Shown in pieces: positions 34,701 to 44,690 of a stretch of DNA of 64,000 bases. A model generated the notes under the pieces. It saw only the letters and a list, made by a program, of their open reading frames with translations. It ran no database searches and had not been told where the DNA came from. Origin of the DNA: Chondrus crispus (Eukaryota; Rhodophyta; Florideophyceae; Gigartinales; Gigartinaceae). The position numbers and the translations under genes are program-made. Each line of letters opens with the position of its first letter. Within the stretch, counting starts at the first letter, position 1. Location: positions 30,235 to 94,234 of the forward strand of contig NW_005179031.1 of NCBI RefSeq assembly GCF_000350225.1, in the 5' to 3' direction.

Positions 34701-35886
34701 GTCAGAATCTTCTCCGAATACTCGCGCGGTACTCTCTGAGGCAGACATACGAGGTCTCGCGAGTTGACGTTCTTGTACAACTTAAAACAAAGGCCCGCTC
34801 TCCTTCTCGACGTGACACACAGTGTAATAAATAAATTACAATCGACGATTCACAGAGCCTCCTTGATCTTGGGCGTCACATTTGCTCACACGGGACCCGG
34901 TACGCTTGTTCCCCGTTGTCCGCGGTGCGGGGTTCTTGTTTTCTACGTCACAAAACAAAACAAAGAGATGAAGGCAAAAAAGAACAAAAACGAAAACAGA
35001 AGAAAGACATGAGGGGGGGGGTCGATTACTGTAGTAAGTAGGTAAGTAGATCGCCCTTAGCGCAGGAAAGTTATATGCGTGACAGTGTTTGTCCCTGCTG
35101 ATCCTGTTCAAAAACAGTTTTCCTCGATGAGGACGTCGGTATTGGAAGAGTACGTGTTACAAAGCGGCTTGTGACACAATGTTGCCGTCCGCCTGTGTCT
35201 TGCGCGTAGTCTTCAGTCTTAGCAGATAGAGGGCGCCTGTCCCCTATATATACACGGGATAGCTTGGCAACAGCGAGCCCCAATTTTTTTGATTAAATCC
35301 CACTCCATGAGAGCGGATCATCGATCTAGGCGTCACATCACGTGCGCACGGCGGCCTCGTGTGATCGTATCCAAGGAGGTAAATTACCTCAGCTTGAGAC
35401 TACAGTAAATTTCCCTTCCACAGCCTGGCCGCGCAGGCCATTTCATTCATGGGCGGGGGTCTCAGGCAAACTCGCTTGAGTCATTTCGTTCCCTTCTCCT
35501 CACTCCGAGGGGTCTCGTTTCCGGCGACTGTCCTTACTCCCTCTCTCTGCGACGCTGTTCACCCCATCACTTCCAACTCGAGAGCCTCCTGATGGGGACC
35601 ATCCCCAATACAATTCCAACATTTCACTCGCGGTCTTATCGCGTCCCGCGTCATTCACTTTCTCTCGATCGGCCTCCCTCGCATGCCTCTCTACATCAAC
35701 TGCATCTTTTACCCTCCTTCTCCCTCGACTCGAGGGTAACCCGCTCGTCAATCCCTTTTTGCAAAGGCGTTCCCGACGGGAAACTGCCTTACTCCTCTCG
35801 CTCCGACTTGCCTTGCTTTCGGACCCCTTCGTTTCAAATTTCTGACTCTTCCGTGTTTCCTAATCGGCTAATTCTATTGACGATGC
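31776..35886. other. spacer between antisense ORF and pol (F)
   Basis: About 4.1 kb with no convincing gene. It holds pyrimidine-rich repeats (AATTCCTCCTCTTTA twice near 32,160-32,200), a diverged direct repeat (about 32,655-32,790 against 34,600-34,750, sharing AGCCGTCGGC and ACTCGCGCGG), and A/purine-rich patches near 33,000 and 34,970. It occupies the same place as the E spacer. Confidence 0.5.
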
Positions 35887-37350
35887 CTACCCCGCTTGCG
35901 CGTGCGCGACTTGCGGCGGCAAGAGTAATTTCTTCCTTCGGAAATACGGGACGGCTGCACTGCGGGGTAATTGCTCAATGGGCTCCCACGTCGCGTCCTC
36001 GTGCGTATAACCGTAACATTCCACCTTGAGAATCAAATTACCATTTTGATAATCGTGGTCGACGACCCGATTGATTACGTATTCCATGTTTTCCGTTTCC
36101 TCTCCTTTCTCTAAACTGTTTCTTTCCCCCTTCTGAAGATCTTCCAACTCATCCTCTTCTCTGGACTTTCCGAGCTCGCGTAGATCTGGAGGTGTCTCCG
36201 CTGTCGGCGTTTGACCAACTAAATTATCCTGGTCCCCCGTCGTAGGCGCACGGGTGTGAGGACGTTCCTCGTCCTACATTACCTCTCCTTCTTCGTTCAA
36301 CTCCGGCTCTCCCAGGAACTGTAGCGCTTGACGTAGGCCAGTTATCGGCGCATAGTCCATCGGGCTTAGGGCTAACTCTACCCTGTCTCGCGATACGCGT
36401 TCCTCCTGATCGCCAATGGCAATGACTACCGTATGTTGAGCCGATATTCTGACCTGATAAGGTCCTGTGGCGACTTGTGCCAGCTTGTGTTTCGGTTCGC
36501 TAGCCGTGCCCTGCTCCTTCCGGAGGAACACGTAGGACCCCGGTGGGATCTCATATTGCCGTTTGCGAAGGCGTGCGTCGAAATTTCGCTTGCACCGGGC
36601 TTGTTCCTTCCGCAAACTCCTATCAGCGATTCGCATTAGGCTCTCCAACCACGACTGCCATTTCAGGTAGTATGCTCGTGACGAGCTGAAGTTCTCCAAA
36701 GTTGGTTGCGCTTGTAACGCAATGTTTCTCGGCGCCCGAGCCAACACCAGCTCGAAGGGCGCAATGTTCGTAGTTCGATGAACTTGCGTGTTGTATGCGA
36801 ACGTCACAGCGTCGCTAAATAAGTCCCAGTCCTTGGGATGCTCTCCAACATATTTTCGCAACGCGGAAGTCAGCGTGCGGTTAAACCTCTCAACTTGGCC
36901 GTTGGCTTGCGCGTGGTACGTAGTCGTGAACACATTGCGTATGCCCAGAATTCGGCAGACATTCTGAAAGAACCGGGCCGTGAACTGTGTTCCATTGTCG
37001 GACAGCAGCTTGACCGGCGGTCCGTACACGAATACCCAATGATGAACGAAGGCTTGTGCGACGTGCGCAGCTGATATATTCTTCAACAGTACGGTTCGTA
37101 CCAGTTTCGAGTATCGATCGCCGATCACGAGAATATACCGATTTACTCGTTTAGTTGTAATTAGGTCGCCGAGGATGTCGATGGCGACATACTCCAGCGG
37201 AGCTTTGGGCGTGAACAGCTTCATTTCCTTCGTGTTTCTTCTTAACTTCACCCTTTCCAGCGCACATGCGGCGCAATTCTTCGCGACTGCGTAGCAGTCT
37301 AGGGCCATCGTAGGCCATTAAAAATATCTTCTCAATGTCTTGTAAAGTTC
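35887..37350 (-). pseudogene. Ty3/gypsy integrase and chromodomain (F)
   Basis: Reverse strand. The region starts in the H2C2 finger (ELYKTLRRYF, then a TAA codon just before 37,308), with CAACALERVKL and AIDILGDL. The core has SDNGTQF and ANGQVERFNR, so all three acidic catalytic positions are present. After NEEGEVM a stop at 36,274-36,276 interrupts; the same frame continues to a chromodomain (EYVINRVVDHDYQ to GYTHEDATWEP) ending at 35,887. RT and everything upstream are missing: the sequence passes into A2 gag DNA at about 37,350. Confidence 0.85.
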
Positions 37351-37391
37351 TGAGAAGACTTTCTTTTTCCTCCGCGTCCGTACGCGTTGAG

Positions 37392-39962
37392 ATGAGTCAA
37401 GAATACGCCACCTCGATCCGGTCCGAACCGGCGGATCCGAGGGCGGCCGCTTTGCACGCACCATCACCGCCGTTCGGCGACGGCGACGCTGGTCTCCGAG
37501 ACCGCGAACCGTCGCCCGAGTCCCCCGAAGGACAAGCAGCTGCGATGTTCGATCGCATAGCTGACTACATCGAGGAAGTCCGTACTTCACTCCGTATAGA
37601 CGTGACGGACGCCGTCTACTCGCGATGTATGGACGAGCTCCGCTCCCTACGTGAAGGGAGGTTCGATCGAGTCAGCCAGTCCTTGGAGAATCTCCGAGCA
37701 CTAGTCGACGAGTTACACTCGCGACTGGTGCTCGTCGAAGACTCACGCCTCGCACAGCCCGTACTGCACGGGCAAGGTCGCCCCACGAGGCCGACCTCGA
37801 CAAGACGTCCCGACGATCGACCGTCCCCGTCAGCAGAGCAGTTGGGTGCGTTCGCGCACCTCTCCGCCGAGCTCAACGCTACGCGACAGCGTGCTCGTGA
37901 CATGGAACGGACCATGGCCGCAAGGCTGCCCGGTGTCCCCACGAGAGGGCCCGGTGGTGCCGTACCTCCGAGCGCCGTCGCTCCGGAAGGTTGGCGTCCG
38001 ACTGGCGCCGACGCCAGTCGGACGGCGGAAGGAAACCGTCCCCCGATGGGCGCGAATCTCGCGTCCGAGACCCAAGCATTGCCGCCTATCCCCGTAAGTA
38101 GGCGGCAGATGGACCGTGTATCGTACGCGGACGAACAGGACCGTGGAGGAGCCGCCCGCGGATCCGGAGAACCCATGTTCTCCGTCGATCCCCGCTGGGG
38201 CGGCTACCCGCCGGCGAATTATGCCGAGCATCCAGGTCCGGTAGACGTCCGTACGCTACCGGTTACCTCCTTCGGCACGCTAGGTCCCGCCGAGCCCGGG
38301 CTCGAGCTGGTGCATACGATGATCCAAGAGTTCAGCGCCGTCGCTGACTATCGTATGTACCGCTTGGATAACACCTCGAGGCTCGTCACCTCGGGTGACG
38401 CGGGACGGATCGCGAAGTACGTCCAACGCTGTCGTGGGATCCGTCCCACGATGAGGAGCTTTGACGGTACGGACCCGATCCAGCTCCTACCGTTCTTGAA
38501 GGATATTCGGATAACCTTCAACTCGCAACACCTGACCGAAGGTGTTGCCGTCAGAGTCCTCGCGCACTTCTTAGAGCGCGACGCGGAGCGCCTGTATACG
38601 AGTTATACGATGCGTGGCCTCCGCGCCGGCCAACTACACGACGACGTGAGTTGGCCGGGACTCGTGAACCAGTTCCTGAAACGCTACCTAGCCGACGACG
38701 TGTTAGGTGAAGCGTACGACGCTGTCGCGACGGCGCGACAGCAATCTCATGAAACGGAGAGCACGTTCGCGGACCGGCTCGAAACGGCCGCGTTACGGTG
38801 CACGGCAGTGTTCTCCGAACAGTCCCTCGCGCACTACTTCGTGCGGGGACTCGCTCCTGCGACCCGTGCCGCAGTTTCCGAGACAGTGCAGCGGCTGCCG
38901 AGCCGCCAGAAGACCGATCTTCCGACCATCCGCCGTATCGCAACGGCAGAAGGAACCACTTACCGCGCTCGACGCGGTTTATCTCTGCCGGATTCGAAAC
39001 CGGCAGGGAGGGCTGGCAGGACTACGAAGTCCGCCGCAACAAGTTCGCCCGCCTCTACCCTCCATGTCGGGGAGGATGAGTGGCAGGCCGACCCTGTCCT
39101 CATTACGCAAGGAGCAGGGCCAGTAGGGGGTCGACCCCCTTCACCAATGTCGACCGGAACGACGTCGAGCTACGCGACCGCGCTCGCGGCCACTCCAAGA
39201 GCACCCAGAGGTACGGACCCCCGGGTCGCTGAGCTCGACATCTCAAACCGAGATACCGGAGGTGAAGCCCCTCGCGTGCCCCTCCTCACCGATGAGGAGG
39301 CGCGTCACGCGGCGACCTTCGCCTCAACGGACGGCAGCGCGTACGTGTGCTGGCTATGTCGTACGTACGGACACGCCATGAACGCCTGCCCGTTCCTGTC
39401 GCCGGAACAACGAACGTTCACGGCGTACAGGAACTACCGCTACCAGATGGAGACGCGCCCCGGGGCACGCAATCTACTCCGGCAAGCGGTCGGCGAGGGT
39501 CGTCCCCCGCGTCAAGGTTTCCCGAATCGGTCGGGTGGGGGCGCTCGCTTCGCCCCCCGTGGAGGCGGGTATAGTCGTACTGAACTCGATCGTCGGGATC
39601 GGCCCGACCACCGCCAGGCCGACACAAGGTACCCCCGCCAAGGAGGGAGAGGGGACCGAGACCGTTCTCGGATACCCCAACAGGTACAGAATGCGATAAT
39701 GTACCTGCAAAACTGGGTAGAAGATCCGTACCCCCTACCCACGGAGGGTCACGAAGGAGAGCCGACTCGCTTCGTTCCCCATATCCTGCGACGACCGGAC
39801 GCCGCAGGTCAAGGCCCGGAAGTACCCGAGTACTTCGCCAAGGCTGCCGAGCCGCAGGGGAGGAATAGTCCCGACCCACGCGGCCGGCTACCCGGAGAAG
39901 ACCTGGCCGTCGATAGCCAGGGGGGTAGCTCCGATAGCACCGGTAGTTCGAAAAAAGGGTAA
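37392..39962 (+). CDS. Ty3/gypsy gag polyprotein (A2)
   Basis: About 856 codons from MSQEYATSIRSEP, the first good Met; the frame is also open a little upstream, but that DNA belongs to the F junction. Domains by eye: acidic N-terminus, helical region (IADYIEEV to LENLRALVDELHSRL), Pro/Gly-rich linker, capsid-like core (YRMYRLDNT, FDGTDPIQLLPFLKDI, SWPGLVNQFLKRYL, LAHYFVRGLAPAT) and a zinc knuckle CWLCRTYGHAMNAC (CX2CX4HX4C), then a basic Arg/Gly-rich tail. The protein would form particles and bind the element RNA. No break is visible. The stop (39,960-39,962) lies inside a possible frameshift signal leading to pol. Confidence 0.85.
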   Translation: MSQEYATSIRSEPADPRAAALHAPSPPFGDGDAGLRDREPSPESPEGQAAAMFDRIADYIEEVRTSLRIDVTDAVYSRCMDELRSLREGRFDRVSQSLENLRALVDELHSRLVLVEDSRLAQPVLHGQGRPTRPTSTRRPDDRPSPSAEQLGAFAHLSAELNATRQRARDMERTMAARLPGVPTRGPGGAVPPSAVAPEGWRPTGADASRTAEGNRPPMGANLASETQALPPIPVSRRQMDRVSYADEQDRGGAARGSGEPMFSVDPRWGGYPPANYAEHPGPVDVRTLPVTSFGTLGPAEPGLELVHTMIQEFSAVADYRMYRLDNTSRLVTSGDAGRIAKYVQRCRGIRPTMRSFDGTDPIQLLPFLKDIRITFNSQHLTEGVAVRVLAHFLERDAERLYTSYTMRGLRAGQLHDDVSWPGLVNQFLKRYLADDVLGEAYDAVATARQQSHETESTFADRLETAALRCTAVFSEQSLAHYFVRGLAPATRAAVSETVQRLPSRQKTDLPTIRRIATAEGTTYRARRGLSLPDSKPAGRAGRTTKSAATSSPASTLHVGEDEWQADPVLITQGAGPVGGRPPSPMSTGTTSSYATALAATPRAPRGTDPRVAELDISNRDTGGEAPRVPLLTDEEARHAATFASTDGSAYVCWLCRTYGHAMNACPFLSPEQRTFTAYRNYRYQMETRPGARNLLRQAVGEGRPPRQGFPNRSGGGARFAPRGGGYSRTELDRRDRPDHRQADTRYPRQGGRGDRDRSRIPQQVQNAIMYLQNWVEDPYPLPTEGHEGEPTRFVPHILRRPDAAGQGPEVPEYFAKAAEPQGRNSPDPRGRLPGEDLAVDSQGGSSDSTGSSKKG

Positions 39963-39999
39963 AGACGGTTACGTACACGCGGTCGCGTGAGCCGTCTTT
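39947..39999 (+). promoter_or_regulatory. candidate -1 frameshift site at the gag-pol junction (A2)
   Basis: The gag frame ends TCG AAA AAA GGG TAA. The -1 frame is open from 39,947 (just after a TAG at 39,944) straight into pol, so any shift must take place within these 16 bases, which contain the A6G3 run. A stem (AAAGACGG at 39,961-39,968 with CCGTCTTT at 39,992-39,999) starts four bases after the run. The layout fits programmed -1 frameshifting, although the heptamer is not a perfect X-XXY-YYZ. Confidence 0.5.
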
Positions 40000-42900
40000 T
40001 CCCTATGAACTAGACCGGTCCCCGCGTGCTGGCCAAGGACACGGGGGGTATTGTCCGATAATACATCCCCCGCTATCGGAGTCGAGCACGGGGACTCCAG
40101 CAATGGCGACATTGCAGGAGAAACCCAACACCGAGGCCCACGTAGACCCGATGTTGGAAGAAGGCACCACAGGGACACCCGACATCCCAGTGAAGCGCAA
40201 CGAGCGAGACGCGGTTAACGCCGACCGACACGAGTCGGTCGACCTCCTGACCCCGGTGAGCCCAAGGTCGCCGACGAAATGTCCGCCTCGTACGGACTCC
40301 AGCACCGGGACGGGCGTCACTGAGACGCCAACGTCCCCCGACTCGAGCCGAAGGAAACGCAAGAGGGGCCAACGCCGAAGTCGAAGGCCCCGGTGGAACG
40401 ACCTCACCGATAAGGTCGCGCCCAAGGTGGTCGATGGCCTCGTATGCCTCATGACGTCGAAAATATATAACGTCTTGGGCTCCGTGGCCACCGAAGGCAA
40501 CGCGTTTAAGCCCCACACGATCGCCGTCGACACGTGCTCGGGCTACAACTTGGTGAGGAAGGCCGACCTCCCTCCCGACTGAGCCCGCTACGTAATACGG
40601 GGCGCGCCATTACCACGCCTGGCTGGCGCGAACAGTAACCCGCTTCGACTTACGACGGTCGTCCGCCTCGCGGTCCGGCTGCGGAACACGACGTTCCGCA
40701 TACCTTTCGTAGTGGCCGAACAACTCGCTGTTCCCGTTCTACTTGGGACCGCGTTCATTCATGCGCACGTACGCAGCATCGACATCGACGGACAGAAGCT
40801 CGAACTTCGTCACGGTGGCTCGGTAGCCATCGTCAATGGGAAGGGGGAACCGACTCCCCCTACCAGGCGACATGGTCGCCAAACGAGTCGTCCGGAGGTA
40901 CGCGAGGAGGCCTCGCAGGCGATCCGAATCGCCCGCTGGGCTACCATCTCCGCGATGTCGCAAGCCCGTGTGCGTGTGACAACCGCGGGGAGGGGTCTCG
41001 TGTTCCTGGAGCCCAAGCCCTCACTCCAACACCGGCATGGAGTGAGGCTGACGAATGGCGTCGCGGAAGTCCTGCCGAACCAGACATTCGAAGTCATCGT
41101 CGCGAACTTCTCGCGACGGGAGAGGCGGCTTCCGAAGCACACCGTCGTGGGATACGCGAAGCGCAACCCCCTCGCGATCCTCACGCCCGAACGTCGAGTC
41201 GCTGAGTGGGTCGCGCACGCGTTGCACCTGACCGACTTGACCGATCAAGTCGAAGAGGTAGGAGCTGGTCGATCCAGCTCCGACGAAAGGGCAACCGCTG
41301 GGAGTGAAGGGGTTGACCCGGACGAACAGTCACCTATATCCCCACCGACGGCGGAGGGTACTGTACCCCCCCAGCAGAAGGATCCCGAAAATCCACCGAT
41401 GGATTGGGAAAAAGAGATTGACTTGTCATACATCGACGATGACAAGCTCCGTGGCCACGTGCTCGAAATGCTCCGTAAGCCTTCGAGTCTGTGGAGCGGT
41501 GCGCTCGGAACGATCCAAGCCACAGAGCACCGCATTCCCCTCGAACCGGGAACGAAACCAATTCGTTCTATGCCCTATCGAAAGAGCCCGGCCATGCGCG
41601 AAATGGTCGCGAAGGAGGTCAACAAGATGTTGAACGCAGGGTTTATCGAGCCCGCGAGCACCGAGTGGGCGTCCCCGGTGGTGCTCGTACCGAAGAAAGA
41701 CGGCTCTCTTCGGTTCTGCGTGGACTACCGGCGTCTCAACGCGAAGACTGCAGCGGATTCGTATCCGCTGCTGCGTATAGACGACTGCATCGACTCGTTA
41801 GGAGATGCAGCCGTATTTACGACGCTGGACTGCAATTCCGGTTATTGGCAGATCCCGGTCGCTCCGGAGGACCGGGATAAGACTACCTTCACGACACATA
41901 TGGGTACGTACCGCCATTTGCGCATGCCGTTTGGATTAAAAGGGGCACCGGCCACCTTCCAACGTGCCCTCCATATCATACTCTCCGGAGTCCGCTGGCA
42001 AATATGCCTCGTCTATCTCGATGACGTTATCGTGTTCTCGCGTACGGACGCGGAACACGCAAGGCATCTCGATACCGTCTTGAGCTTGTTGCGGAGTGCC
42101 GGCATCTCCTTCAAGCTCAAGAAGTGCAGCTTCTTCCGTCCGAAGGTGCACTACCTGGGGCACGTTATATCCCCAGGTAAGTTGAGCGTGGCTGATACGG
42201 CAATCGATGCCTTCAAGACGTTCACGTTCCCGAGGACGCTGACGCAGGTGCGCTCGTTCCTCGGGGCGTGTAACGTGTATCGTCGCTTCGTCAAGGGCTT
42301 CTCGAGGATTGCCCGTCCGTTAACCGATATAACGCGCAAGGACTCGGATCACGATTTCGATAACCCAACGGAGGTTCAGCTTCAGGCTTTCGAAAGCCTG
42401 AAGGCGGCGGTGATCTCCCCGCCGATCATCGCCCTACCACGGTACGGCCGACCGTACCTGTTGGACACTGACGCCAGTGCATATCAACTCGGGTGCACCC
42501 TCCTACAGGAGCACGACGAGCCAAACGATTGGCGCCCCGTTGGGTACTGGTCGTACTCGCTAAGCGATAGCGAGCGGAACTACAGCGCTACGGAGCGTGA
42601 GTGCTTCGCCGTGGTGTGGGCCGTCCGCACACTGCGGCCGTACATCGAAGGAACCAAGTTCACCGTCCGGACGGATCACGACGCCCTCCGGTGGCTCATG
42701 TCGCTCACGGAGAGCTCGGGGAGACTCACCCGGTGGCGGCTACGTCTGGCTGAATACGATTTCACCATTCAGTACCGCCCCGGGCGCGTGCGTCAGGTGC
42801 CCGATGCCCTGTCACGCCTCGTGTCGCCGATGACCCTCGCCTCACCGTCGAGGTGGATGACGACATTCCCACCTTCGACGGGGGCACGACCGTTCGAGAC

Positions 42901-44676
42901 GTATCGAATGAGCTCGCCGACCACGCTTGTACCGCGAGCTGTGATCATCAGGCCGTCCATGTCTTCGTAACGACACGGAACCAAGCCGAAGCCCGAACAA
43001 GGCCGCGCGTACGGACGCGCGACGAACCGCGAGGCCACGACGAAGCCCCCGCTCTCCAAGGACCCAATTCGTTTTGGGAGGAGAACGACGAGTTCGACGC
43101 CGCCGACATCCAGCGCGCCGAAGACCCCGAGGCTGGCGCGCTCGACTCCCCGGTCGCCCCACCGCAGGACGACCTTCCGGCCCCTCCTATGATAGAGGAG
43201 ATAGCCGAGGAGCAACGCGTGGATGACTTCTGCCAAACCGTTTTGGCACGACAGTCTGAGTCCCGGGACTCCGCGTTCTTCGAGGACCACCAAGGGGTGC
43301 TCAAACGGAGACACCCCTTCGATCCCGACACCGTACAGGTGGTGGTGCCTCGGACGCTTCGCGCCAGGCTCCTTCGCCTGTGCCACAACCCGGCCATTGC
43401 GGGGCACCCGGGCCAGAACCGTATGTACTACGCACTTCGACGCGAGTACTACTGGCCCCACCTGGCTGCAGACGTGGCAGCCACGGTGCGAGGGTGTCGA
43501 ACCTGCGCGATGAACCGGGTCAAGCTGAGGAAACATCTCAATCGATTGAGATTGTTCCCAGCTACGAGGCCTCTCGAGAGCCTCGCCATCGACATCTTGG
43601 GGCCGCTCCCCAAGACGAAGACAGGAAAACGATTCCTGCTCGTGACTACGGACCGTTTTAGCAAGCTGACGCAAGTCGTGGCGCTCGGCACGATAACCGC
43701 ATACACCGTCGCAGTTGCGTTCTGCGAGTGGTGGGTGTTCAGATACGGCGTCCCTCGCACGTTGCTTTCGGACAACGGCCCTCAGTTTAATGCCAAGTTC
43801 TTCCACAGCACGTGCCGTGTTCTGGGGATAACGAATTTGTACACTTCGGCGTACCATCCCCAGACGAACGGGCAAGTCGAGCGATATAACCGAACAATCG
43901 CCTCGATGCTGAGGAACTACGTGGGTGAACACCAGGACGACTGGAATGTGTACGTGGGGCCGCTCACGTACGCATACAACTCCCACGTACATCGCACCAC
44001 ACGCACCACTCCGTTTGAGCTCGTGCTCAGCAGGCCACCGCCGGAGTTCTCTCTCCGACGGGCGGACGGCGACGCGCCCCCTTCCGATAGGGGGAACCAA
44101 CGTGCCGAGTTCCTCAAAACCTTGGACTCGATTATCCAGAAGGCCTACGCGAGCCTGCGTCGGACGCAGGCTCGCTACAAGCGCGACTTCGATAAGCGCA
44201 TACGACGCATTAATTCCCGGCTCCGTCCCGGAGAATACGTATATCTCAACCCCACCGATGGGGCTAAGACATCGAACAAGCTCGCCTCGCCCGCTGTCGG
44301 ACCCTACCGCGTGCTCGCCAATGACCGCCGTATCATCACGATCGATCTTGAGGGTGTCACCGAGCGCGTCTCCGCAGATCGCTGCGTGTATGCGCCACCG
44401 CCAACGGGCGCAACGCGGACGAGCACGACAACCCCGGATGACCTTGCCGACAAGGTCACCGAGGGCACACAGTATGCCGTCGAACGGCTACTCAAGCATC
44501 GCGTCATGGAGGATGGAACTACGGAGTTCCTCATTAAATGGGCAGACTACGATACTCCCACATGGACGGCGCGTACCTACATCCCCGAGGAGTTGGTTTC
44601 TCGTTACGCACAAAGACTCCGGGCGCGTACAGGGAGAGACCTCACCTCGGAAGTGAACGCGGACGTTCACTCTTGA
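39962..44676 (+). pseudogene. Ty3/gypsy pol polyprotein with stop and 10-nt deletion (A2)
   Basis: The frame is open from the gag stop in the -1 phase. Protease shows AVDTCSGYNLVR; the Gly of DTG is Cys. A TGA at 40,580-40,582 follows (PPD, then ARYVIRGAPL); the same frame continues. RT has FCVDYRRLNAKT, FGLKGAPATFQRA and YLDD. RNase H has LDTDASAYQLG and ATERECFAVVWAV. Near 42,829 one of two GTCGCCG repeats seen in A1 (170-186) is lost with three bases, 10 nt in all, shifting the frame. Integrase and chromodomain (42,853-44,676) are intact in the new frame: H2C2, DILGPLP, SDNGPQF, NGQVERYNR, and FLIKWADYDTPTW. Most of the protein is recognisable without further breaks. Confidence 0.9.
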
Positions 44677-44690
44677 GGAGGGGGCCCTCA
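44654..44690 (+). other. internal copy of the polypurine-tract segment (A2)
   Basis: The last pol codons and stop lie in a 25-bp segment (44,654-44,678) that recurs at 49,786-49,810 just before the LTR with one mismatch; both end in TCTTGAGG and a G run. The two copies enclose the spacer and the antisense ORF. Confidence 0.7.

Noticed and set aside
42793-44100. 435-codon open frame on the reverse strand across A2 integrase
   Set aside because: It is the complement of a clear integrase gene, has no family features, and its counterpart in A1 is split. High GC gives long antisense frames here.
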